Below, piece after piece: positions 6,960 to 14,600 of a stretch of DNA of 17,274 nucleotides (position 1 is its first letter; each line of letters starts with the position of its first letter). The notes beneath the pieces are model-generated. The model saw nothing but the letters and a program-made list of their open reading frames with translations, did not search any database and was not told where the DNA came from. The translations under genes and the position numbers were made by a program. The DNA is from Mollicutes bacterium. Lineage in GTDB: Bacteria; Bacillota_I; Bacilli_A; Izemoplasmatales; Izemoplasmataceae. The DNA is taken from the NCBI GenBank assembly GCA_003552275.1, contig PUKL01000078.1:1-17274 (forward strand), given 5' to 3'.

Positions 6960-8872
6960 TCACCATCACTTTCCCCGACGGGTCGAAACGAGAATATGAA
7001 AAAGGCGTGACCCCGAAAACGGTCGCGAAATCGATCGCGCCGGGTCTGGCGAAAAAAAGTGTCGCCGCCAAGATCGACGGCACTCTCACCGAACTGGACC
7101 GTCCCATCGAAGCGGATGTGGAACTCGAACTCGTCGTCAAGGGCTCCGATGCGGCTTTCGAGGTCTTGAACCACTCGACGGCGCACCTCATGGCCCATGC
7201 GGTGAAAAGACTGTATCCCGACGCTCGTTTCGGTGTCGGCCCCGCCATCGACGAAGGTTTCTACTATGATATCAAGACGGACGCGGCCATCCGTGACGAA
7301 GACCTCCCCAGAATCGAAGAAGAGATGCGGAGGATCGTCAAAGAGGACTTGCCCATCCAACGTGAGGTCGCCACCAAAGAAGAAGCGCTCTCCCGCTTTT
7401 CCGCCGACCCCTACAAACAGGAGCTCATCAAGGAGATCGAAGACGAAACGGTCACCCTCTACAGCCAGAACGGTTTCACCGATCTCTGCCGGGGCGGTCA
7501 CCTCGAACGCACCTCCCTCATCAAACATTTCAAGCTGCTTTCCGTCGCCGGCGCCTATTGGCGCGGCGACAGTGACAGGGAGATGTTGACGCGGATCTAT
7601 GGTACGAGCTGGTTCTCGAAAGAGGAACTCGAAGAATATCTCGCCCTGCGTGAGGAGCGCCGGGAGAGAGACCACAGGAAACTCGGCAAGGAACTGAAGA
7701 TCTTCATGTTGAGTGACGAGGCCGGACAAGGGCTTCCGATCTGGCTTTCGAACGGCTTCACCGTCCGCCGCGTCCTCGAAGAATACGTCCAGCGTCTCGA
7801 GAGACGCTACGGCTACAAGCACCTCGCCACACCCGTCCTCGGCACCCGGGGACTCTACGAGACGAGCGGCCATTTCAAACACTACAAAGACGACATGTTC
7901 CCGCTCTTGGAAGACGAGGACGAAAGCTATGTGCTGAGGCCCATGGCCTGTCCCCATCACGCCATCGTCTACAAGAGCGAGCTCAGGAGCTATCGGGACC
8001 TCCCCCTCCGTTATGCCGAGATCGTCACCCAGTACCGCTATGAGAAAAGCGGCGCCCTCACGGGCCTCGAACGGGTCCGGGCGATGACGCTGACCGACGC
8101 CCACATCTTCGCGCGGAAAGACCAGATCAAACACGAGGTGCTTTCCGCCTACGGTCTCATCCAGAGGGCGATCAACGACCTCGGTCTGTCGATCGAGTAT
8201 GTCGAGCTCGCGCTCCGCGATGCGGACAAGGGTAAATTCCACGAGAACGACGAACTCTGGGACGAAGCTGAGAAGGTCATGAAAGAACTCCTCGACGAAG
8301 AAGGCATCGAGTACACCGAGATGAAAGGGGAGGCCGCCTTTTACGGACCCAAGATCGACATCCAGGTGCGGACCGCCCTCGGCCACATCATCACGATGAG
8401 CACCGTCCAGCTCGACTTCCTCTTGCCGGAGCGTTTCGACCTCACCTACATCGGCGAAGACGGGAAGAGACACCGCCCCGTCCTCATCCACCGCGGTCTC
8501 GTCTCCACGTGGGAGCGGCTCATGAGCATCCTCCTCGAACAATACAAAGGGGCTTTCCCCGCTTGGCTCGCCCCGATCCAGGCAGTGATCATCCCCGTGA
8601 GCGTCGAACAGCACCTCGATCACGCCCAAAAGATCCAAGGCCTCTTCCTCGATGCGGACTACCGCACGGAAGTGGACGACCGCGAAGAAAAACTCGGCAG
8701 GAAGATTCGCGACGCCCAACAAAGGAAGATTCCCTTCCAACTCGTCATCGGCGACAACGAGGTCAAGAAGAACACCGTGACCTATCGCCGTTATGGCGAG
8801 AAAGAACAACACACCGTCGCCTTCGACGAGTTCATGGAGCTCTTCGCCAAAGAGATCGACCAAAAGAAATGA
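6956..8872 (+). CDS. thrS: Threonyl-tRNA synthetase
   Basis: A 638-residue class II synthetase that charges tRNA-Thr. The order is an N-terminal TGS domain (about 1-61), an editing domain with H73xxxH77 and C178/H182 (CRGGH) that clears Ser-tRNA-Thr, the catalytic core, and the C-terminal anticodon-binding domain (about 540-638). The zinc ligands C332, H383 and H512 are present, matching the known C/H/H site that selects threonine. Motif 2 lies around 353-382 and motif 3 includes HRGLVSTWER with R521. The ATG at 6956 overlaps the upstream stop, and AGGAGGAAG at 6942-6950 is the ribosome site. Expression should follow the T-box leader. The length is normal and no key residue is missing. Confidence 0.98.
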   Translation: MITITFPDGSKREYEKGVTPKTVAKSIAPGLAKKSVAAKIDGTLTELDRPIEADVELELVVKGSDAAFEVLNHSTAHLMAHAVKRLYPDARFGVGPAIDEGFYYDIKTDAAIRDEDLPRIEEEMRRIVKEDLPIQREVATKEEALSRFSADPYKQELIKEIEDETVTLYSQNGFTDLCRGGHLERTSLIKHFKLLSVAGAYWRGDSDREMLTRIYGTSWFSKEELEEYLALREERRERDHRKLGKELKIFMLSDEAGQGLPIWLSNGFTVRRVLEEYVQRLERRYGYKHLATPVLGTRGLYETSGHFKHYKDDMFPLLEDEDESYVLRPMACPHHAIVYKSELRSYRDLPLRYAEIVTQYRYEKSGALTGLERVRAMTLTDAHIFARKDQIKHEVLSAYGLIQRAINDLGLSIEYVELALRDADKGKFHENDELWDEAEKVMKELLDEEGIEYTEMKGEAAFYGPKIDIQVRTALGHIITMSTVQLDFLLPERFDLTYIGEDGKRHRPVLIHRGLVSTWERLMSILLEQYKGAFPAWLAPIQAVIIPVSVEQHLDHAQKIQGLFLDADYRTEVDDREEKLGRKIRDAQQRKIPFQLVIGDNEVKKNTVTYRRYGEKEQHTVAFDEFMELFAKEIDQKK

Positions 8873-8897
8873 GCGCCCGCCGGGGCGCTCTTCCTTT
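8871..8897 (+). terminator. Intrinsic terminator at the thrS 3' end
   Basis: GAGCGCCC (8871-8878) and GGGCGCTC (8883-8890) form a perfect 8-bp stem with a GCCG loop, followed by TTCCTTT. The stem begins inside the thrS stop codon. The opposite strand reads ATTTCTTTT after the same stem, so it may also stop rqcH transcripts coming the other way. Confidence 0.85.
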
Positions 8898-8913
8898 ATG
8901 GTGCCAACGATGC

Positions 8914-10581
8914 TCATTCGTCCTCTTTCTTCAATGATTCGATGAAATCGGCGTCGGGATCGATATAGATCGTCGCATGGTTCTTGTAGGTGACAAAACA
9001 GGGTTGTCGGCCCGGGATCTTCTTGATGTTCTTTTTCTCGGTGTAGTCGACGGGCACGCTCGAGGAGAGCCGCATCTTCGAGTAGTGGGCGGCCAATTGA
9101 GCGGCCGTGCGGATGGTCGCTTCCTCGAGGGGGAAGCCCTTTTTCACCACGACATGGCTTCCCGGGGCGTCTTTCACATGGAACCAGACGTCCTTCGCTC
9201 GCGCGAGCTCATGGGTGATGCGGGCGTTTTGGTCGTTGTTTTTGCCGACGAGGATCCGGGTCCCCGTCTCGTCGATGAAGGAGAGGGGTTCGGAGGCTTT
9301 TTGCCGCCGTGTCTTTTTGGATTCACTTTTCGAGCGGATATAGCCTTCGCGGACGAGTTCGGCCCGGATCTCTTCGAGTTCGGTGAGCGTGGCCTCGTCG
9401 AGCTGGCTCGCGATGAGGGTGAGATATTCCTTCTCGCGCTGTGAACGGATGATCCGCCGTTTGATGTGGGGGATGCTCTTTTTTTGTTTTTTTGCGCGTT
9501 CGAAATAGCCGGTGGCATTTTCCACCACGCTCATTTTCGGGTCCATTTCGATACGCATCGTCTCACCGGTCTCGTAATCTTCGCATTCTAGATGCCTGTC
9601 GCCTTTTTCCACCCGGGATTGATAGGTCAAGAGAAGTTCACCCCTTTTTTGGAGGAGGGGATATTCTTCGGCCTTGCGGAGGCCGGCGTGCAGTTTCTCG
9701 ATTCTCTCTTCGATCCGCGCGCGCCGTTTTGTCACGATACCGGCGATTTCGTCCTTCCGTTGTCTTTCTTTATGGGTGCGCACTTTTTCGGAAAAGACCC
9801 TGTCCAAGAGCGCCGACGGCGAAGGAAAACGCATCGTTTCTCCTGCGGCGTGCGTGATCGCATAGGAGGCGTAGCGCACCTTGTCGTTACGCTTCATCTC
9901 GAAGACGCCTTCGTGGATGATCTCTTGGAAGGCTTCGAAGGGGTCTTTGTCTTTTCTCCTTCGGAAGAACTCATGGATGAGTTGCGGCGAGACGCCCTGG
10001 ATTTCCCCCAGATAGTCCCACATGTTGTCGGAATGGAGGGAGGCGAGTGTGGCGGCGAGATCCTCTTCTCGATAGGGGTCGATCCTTTTGTCTTCGGGCC
10101 ATACGTAAGTCGCTCCGGCCACCATCGTGCGCCGCTCGTCGAAGGGGGCGATGCGGTGGAGCGCATCGATGATCGTGAAATCCTCCTTGGCGAGGACGAG
10201 GTTCGCGTCTTTGCCGAAGAACTCCATGACGACGTGTCGCGTCTCTTTCACGCCCGTCTCCATGCGGGTGCGGACGGTGAAGGACAAGACCCGGTCGTTG
10301 TCCTGTTGGCGGACGGCTTGGATTTCGCCGCCCTCGAGGTGTTTTCTGAGCAACATGCAAAACATCGGCGGCGTGTAGGGCTTTTCATGGCGTTCTTGCG
10401 TGAGATGGAGGCGCGCCTCGGCACCCTTGAAACGCAAGAAGAGCGTCTCCGTGCGCTGTTGGCGCACGGAAAAAAGGAAGGTCGCCTCATCGAGCTGATG
10501 CACCTTCTGGATCCTACCGCCGCGGAGTCGTTCTTCGAGTTCTTCTTTCACATGGCGAAGCATCACGCCGTCAAAACTCAT
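8914..10581 (-). CDS. rqcH: Ribosome quality control factor RqcH (NFACT/FbpA family)
   Basis: A 555-residue NFACT protein. In B. subtilis RqcH binds stalled 50S-peptidyl-tRNA complexes and adds alanine tails that mark the nascent chain for degradation. The N-terminal NFACT-N domain starts MSFDGVMLRH and holds the conserved D96-R97 pair (QQDNDRVLSF), known to be needed for tailing. A basic, charged coiled-coil middle (about 280-420) follows. The C-terminal NFACT-R domain contains WFHVKDAPGSHVVVKKG and YTEKKNIKKIPG. I chose the ATG whose first base is 10581, preceded by GGGGGA, because family proteins begin at this MxFDG. An in-frame start 18 codons upstream would lie above the TATAAT box. It is the only minus-strand gene here; the association of rqcH with gmk-rpoZ is common in Bacillota. 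Confidence 0.96.
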   Translation of the reverse strand: MSFDGVMLRHVKEELEERLRGGRIQKVHQLDEATFLFSVRQQRTETLFLRFKGAEARLHLTQERHEKPYTPPMFCMLLRKHLEGGEIQAVRQQDNDRVLSFTVRTRMETGVKETRHVVMEFFGKDANLVLAKEDFTIIDALHRIAPFDERRTMVAGATYVWPEDKRIDPYREEDLAATLASLHSDNMWDYLGEIQGVSPQLIHEFFRRRKDKDPFEAFQEIIHEGVFEMKRNDKVRYASYAITHAAGETMRFPSPSALLDRVFSEKVRTHKERQRKDEIAGIVTKRRARIEERIEKLHAGLRKAEEYPLLQKRGELLLTYQSRVEKGDRHLECEDYETGETMRIEMDPKMSVVENATGYFERAKKQKKSIPHIKRRIIRSQREKEYLTLIASQLDEATLTELEEIRAELVREGYIRSKSESKKTRRQKASEPLSFIDETGTRILVGKNNDQNARITHELARAKDVWFHVKDAPGSHVVVKKGFPLEEATIRTAAQLAAHYSKMRLSSSVPVDYTEKKNIKKIPGRQPCFVTYKNHATIYIDPDADFIESLKKEDE

Positions 10582-10596
10582 AAAATCCCCCGTTCC

Positions 10597-10627
10597 ATTA
10601 TAACATGGTCGGCGTTGTTCTTGGAAA
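10597..10627 (-). promoter_or_regulatory. Probable promoter of rqcH
   Basis: Reading the minus strand, a perfect TATAAT lies at 10602-10597, 15 nt before the rqcH start codon, with only a weak -35 candidate (TTTCCA near 10627-10622). The transcript leader would be very short, just containing the GGGGGA ribosome site at 10591-10586. Confidence 0.55.
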
Positions 10628-10642
10628 ATCGTCAAAATGAGT

Positions 10643-10672
10643 CTTACAAATCATGCGAAAAAGTGTTATCAT
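10643..10672 (+). promoter_or_regulatory. Probable promoter of gmk-rpoZ
   Basis: CTTACA (10643-10648) and TATCAT (10667-10672), separated by 18 nt, match the sigma-A boxes at 4 of 6 and 5 of 6 positions. They lie in the AT-rich part of the intergenic region, about 60 nt before gmk. The rest of the 151-nt gap between rqcH and gmk shows no other gene. Confidence 0.5.
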
Positions 10673-10732
10673 ATTTAATAATGGAGAATCCGGATATCCA
10701 ACTGCCAAAGCTGAAACGGAGGGAGCGGTCGC

Positions 10733-11362
10733 ATGAAACTCAATGAACGCGGATTGCTGATTGTATTGAGCGGCCCCTCCGGCGTAGGCAAGGGAACGGT
10801 GCGAAAAGCCCTTTTCGACTTGGAAGGACACGACCTCGTCTATTCGACTTCGATGACCACAAGACCCCGACGCGAAGGGGAAGTCGAGGGTGTCGACTAC
10901 TATTTCGTCAGCCGCGAGGAGTTCGAACAACGCATCCGTGATGACGCCTTCCTCGAATGGGCCGAATTCGTCGGCCACTATTACGGCACCCCCCGGGACA
11001 AGGTCGACGAACAACTCAAACAGGGCAAGGAAGTCGTTCTCGAGATTGAAGTCCAAGGGGCGTTGCAGGTGCGGGAGAAAGCGAAGGACGGCGTCTTCAT
11101 CTTCATCGCGCCGCCCAATCGCGAAGCCCTCTACCGGCGGCTCCTCCGCCGCGGCACCGAATCCGGGGACACCATCCAAAAACGCATGGACAAGGCCGAG
11201 CGCGAGTTCCCCCTCGCCCACAAATACGACTACATCGTCGTCAACGACGAAGTGACGAACGCCGCCGACAGGGTCCTCGCCATCATCCGGGCCGAACATG
11301 CACGCACCGAACGCGCCATCCACAAATACAAAGAATTGTTGGGAGTTGATGAGAATGAATGA
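10733..11362 (+). CDS. gmk: Guanylate kinase
   Basis: A 209-residue enzyme that converts GMP to GDP with ATP, feeding GTP and dGTP pools and setting the precursor for (p)ppGpp. The P-loop SGPSGVGKGT covers residues 13-22. The GMP-binding stretch has STSMTTRPRREGEVEG and DYYFVSREEF, with the normal Ser, Arg and Tyr contacts. The length matches the family. The ATG at 10733 has GGAGGGAG (10718-10725) 7 nt upstream. The 3' end overlaps rpoZ by 8 nt, so the two are cotranscribed, as in most Bacillota. Confidence 0.97.
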   Translation: MKLNERGLLIVLSGPSGVGKGTVRKALFDLEGHDLVYSTSMTTRPRREGEVEGVDYYFVSREEFEQRIRDDAFLEWAEFVGHYYGTPRDKVDEQLKQGKEVVLEIEVQGALQVREKAKDGVFIFIAPPNREALYRRLLRRGTESGDTIQKRMDKAEREFPLAHKYDYIVVNDEVTNAADRVLAIIRAEHARTERAIHKYKELLGVDENE

Positions 11363-11573
11363 GAAGAATGTCGAAGGTCTCCGCTACCCCTCGATCGACG
11401 AGCTCCTGAAACGGATCGATTCCAAATACAAACTGGCCTATGCCGCTTCCATGCGGGCGAAGATCATCCGCGAGAAGGAAGACACGACTATCGAGCCCAA
11501 ATGCGTGAAGCCCGTCGGGATCGCGCTGGAGGAGATTCGCGAAGGAAAGATCGACATCGAGTTCGAAAAATAA
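11355..11573 (+). CDS. rpoZ: RNA polymerase omega subunit
   Basis: A 72-residue omega subunit, which binds the beta' subunit and assists RNA polymerase assembly. The YPSIDELLKRIDSKYKLAYA segment and the ALEEIREGKI segment near the C terminus are the two conserved family blocks. I chose the ATG at 11355 (MNEKNVEGLRYPS), with GGGAG at 11341-11345 nine nt upstream. An in-frame ATG at 11349 would add two residues and is spaced less well. The gene overlaps the end of gmk and is followed at once by a strong terminator. Confidence 0.93.
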   Translation: MNEKNVEGLRYPSIDELLKRIDSKYKLAYAASMRAKIIREKEDTTIEPKCVKPVGIALEEIREGKIDIEFEK

Positions 11574-11600
11574 AAAGTAGATCGCATCTACTTTTTTTTT
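11572..11600 (+). terminator. Strong intrinsic terminator after rpoZ
   Basis: AAAAAGTAGAT (11572-11582) and ATCTACTTTTT (11586-11596) form a perfect 11-bp stem with a CGC loop. The T-run continues to 11600. It starts inside the rpoZ stop codon. Confidence 0.93.
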
Positions 11601-11609
11601 CGAACCGTA

Positions 11610-11618
11610 TGCTATAAT
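11610..11618 (+). promoter_or_regulatory. Extended -10 promoter of polC
   Basis: TGCTATAAT is a perfect extended -10 element (TGN plus TATAAT). The -35 position falls in the T-run of the preceding terminator and has no good TTGACA, so recognition probably rests on the extended -10. Transcription should start near 11625, giving a leader of about 22 nt. Confidence 0.72.
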
Positions 11619-11646
11619 CAGGGTGGAAACCGGAGTGGTGAACCGC

Positions 11647-14600
11647 ATGAAAAACGCATTCCAGACACTGGTGAAACTCTTGGACCTGCAAGAGGGGAAG
11701 CATCCTCCCCTCGAAGGCAGACTCATCGAATTGGAAGTTGACGAGGCCAGGAAATCCTGGTCTTTTGCCATTGAATTGGAAAAACCGCCGGAGGTCGGTC
11801 TTTTCAAGCGCTTCATCAGCCGCTTGGAGAGTCTTCCCTCCTTTTTGGACACGTGTTCGGCCGTCTCCTATACCATCGAGTACGAGAAACCCGACCACTC
11901 CCTCTTGCCGGCATACTACGATCTCGCCCTCGAACGCCTGATCGCGAAAAAACCCCGTTTCGAAGCGATGCGGGGATTCGAGGTGGAACAAGCGGAAAAC
12001 CGGCTCACTTTGCGTTGCCCCAAAGACGGCGCCTATGTCCGCGAGCTCCTCGTGGAGGTGGAGAAGACGCTTCTCGACTTCGGTTTCGATGCCAAACTCG
12101 ATGTGCAATTCTGCGAAAAGGCCGAGACCATCGCCGCCCAGATCGAACGCGCCGCCGAAGAGGCCGAAGAAGGGGAAAACGCCCAAGAGGAAAAAGAAGA
12201 ACGGATCCGTTTCGAGTATTTCTATGACCGCCGCATCAAGAAGGTGACCCATGAGATCCCCTCCGTCCCCGTCGACGAGGACGACCTCCTCGAATACCGT
12301 TCCGCCCATCAATCGGTCGATTTCGCCGTCGAGGGGATCCTCCACTCGGTCGACCGACGCCCCATCAAGAAAGAGACCGTGCTCTACACCTTCATCCTCG
12401 CGAGCGAGAACGATGCCCTCTATGTGAAAAAATTCGTGAAAGCCAAAGAGGAGGACCTCTATCTCTCCAAGACGGAGCCGGGTATGAAAATGCGCGCCAA
12501 GGGCAGCGCCAAACATGACGATTTCACCGACGAGGTCGTCCTCATCGCCCACATCGTCGAAAGGACCAATCGTCCCGTGCCCGAGCAGACGAGGAAGGAT
12601 GAAGCGCCGCAGAAACGCGTCGAACTCCATCTGCACACGAAGATGTCGACACTCGACGGCATCGACAGCGTCGAGGACTATGTCGCCGCGGCCGCCGCCT
12701 TCGGTCATGACGCCCTGGCCGTCACCGACCACGACGGTGTACAGGCTTTTCCGGAGTTCGCCAAAGCCGCGAAGAAACAAGGCGTGAAACCGATCTATGG
12801 CGCCGAACTCTCCGTCGTCGACGAAGAGGAGACCCAAGCCGCGAGTGGAGAATACGACGGCTCTTTGCGCGATGCCGTCTACACCGTCTTCGACATCGAG
12901 ACGACGGGTCTGTCGGCTTTCGAAGACAAGATCATCGAAATCTCCGCTTTGAAGGTCAAGGGGCATCAGATCGTCGACCGCTTCGATGCTTTCGTCAATC
13001 CGGAAGAGCCGCTTTCCTCTTTCACGAAAGAACTCACCGGCATCAGCGACCGTGACGTGAAAGACGCTAAGACAATCGACGAGGTGCTGCCCGCATTCAA
13101 GGCCTTTTTCAAGGGGACGATCCTCGTCGCCCACAACGCCGCTTTCGACATGGCGCACATCGAGGAGAATTTGAAAAGACTCGACCTTCATGACGGCCCC
13201 TATCCCGTCATCGACACGCTCGAGATCGCCAGGCAACTCTATGGCGACAAGCTCAAGCGGTTCAACCTGAAAGCGGTCGCCAAACATTTCCGGGTCGAAC
13301 TGACAAGACACCATCGTGCCGAATACGACACCCGGGCCACGACGGACATCTTCCTTTCGATGCTCGCCGATCTCGACAAGGAGGGCGTCAAAACCTTCAA
13401 GGCGCTGAAAGACCTCGCCAACAAGGTCGATCGGGCCGATGCCTTCCGCCATGCCCGGGCGGGCCATGTGAGTGTCCTCGCCAAGAATAAGACCGGTCTG
13501 AAGAACCTCTACAAACTCGTGAGCCTCGCCAACACCAAACACTTCCGCCAAGGACCGAAACTGCCGCGGAGCGTCCTCGAGAAGCACCGCGAGGGATTGC
13601 TCGTCGGCAGCGGCTGCATGAACTCCGACTTCTTCGAAGTGGCCTTGAATCTCGATATGGAGACGCTCGCGAAGAAGGCACGTTTCTTCGACTATCTCGA
13701 AATCACCCCGCCCGCCGACCACGTCCATCTCGAAAGCGAGATGGAAGACGCCCGCCAAAAAGTACAGAAAGCGATCGAGCGCATCATCACGGTCGGAGAG
13801 AAGACGGACACCCCCGTCTGTGCGGTGAGCGACGCCCACCACATCGAAGAGGCTTCGGTACGCTACCGCGACATCTATGTCCGCACCCCCATCGTCGGCG
13901 GCGGCTATCACAAGCTCGCCCGCTACGACAAGATCCCCTCGCAATACTACCGCACGACCGAAGAGATGCTCGACGCCTTCGCCTTCTTGGGCGAAAAGCG
14001 CGCCGAAGAGGTCGTCGTCGCGAACACCCGGGCCGTCGCGGAGGACATTGAGGCTTTCGACGCCTTCACGGACGAGCTCTACGCCCCGACCGACGATTTC
14101 CTCTCTTTGCGGGGCGTTCCCTCGATCGAGGCCAAGATGAAGGACATGGTCGAAAAAAGGGCGCGCGAGCTCTATGGGGACCCTTTGCCGGCGCTTGTGG
14201 CCGAAAGACTGGAAAAAGAGATGGAGAGCATCACCAAGAACAAGTTCTCGACCGTCTATTACATCAGCCATCTCCTCGTCAAGAAATCCTTGGACGAAGG
14301 CTATCTCGTCGGTTCCCGCGGCAGTGTGGGATCGAGCCTCGTCGCCACCCTCATGGAGATCACCGAGGTGAATCCGTTGCCGCCCCATTACGCTTGCCCC
14401 GAATGCAAGTTCTCTTCCTTCAAGATGACCGACGAGGAGAAGAAGAGATTCGGCGTCAAGGAAGACGAGAAAGGTCTGCAGAGTCTGCTCGACGATGTGG
14501 ACAGCGGCTTCGACCTTAGACGCCTCAAGTGCCCCCTATGTGATCACACTTTGCGGCGCGACGGCCATGACATCCCTTTCGAGACCTTCCTCGGGTTCAA

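Noticed and set aside
10582..10635. An 18-codon N-terminal extension of rqcH starting at 10635
   Set aside because: It would begin upstream of the TATAAT box, and NFACT proteins characteristically start at the MxFDG segment.
9592..10746. A 384-codon plus-strand frame opposite rqcH
   Set aside because: It lies fully across rqcH, whose protein is well conserved, and its translation resembles no family. It results from the same codon bias.
11488..14388. A 966-codon open frame on the minus strand opposite polC, and similar long frames opposite thrS (6929-8917) and polA (424-1596)
   Set aside because: They are mirror images of real genes. The plus-strand genes rarely use TTA, CTA or TCA codons, which would be stops in this antisense frame. 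The translations show no recognisable domain and no ribosome sites.
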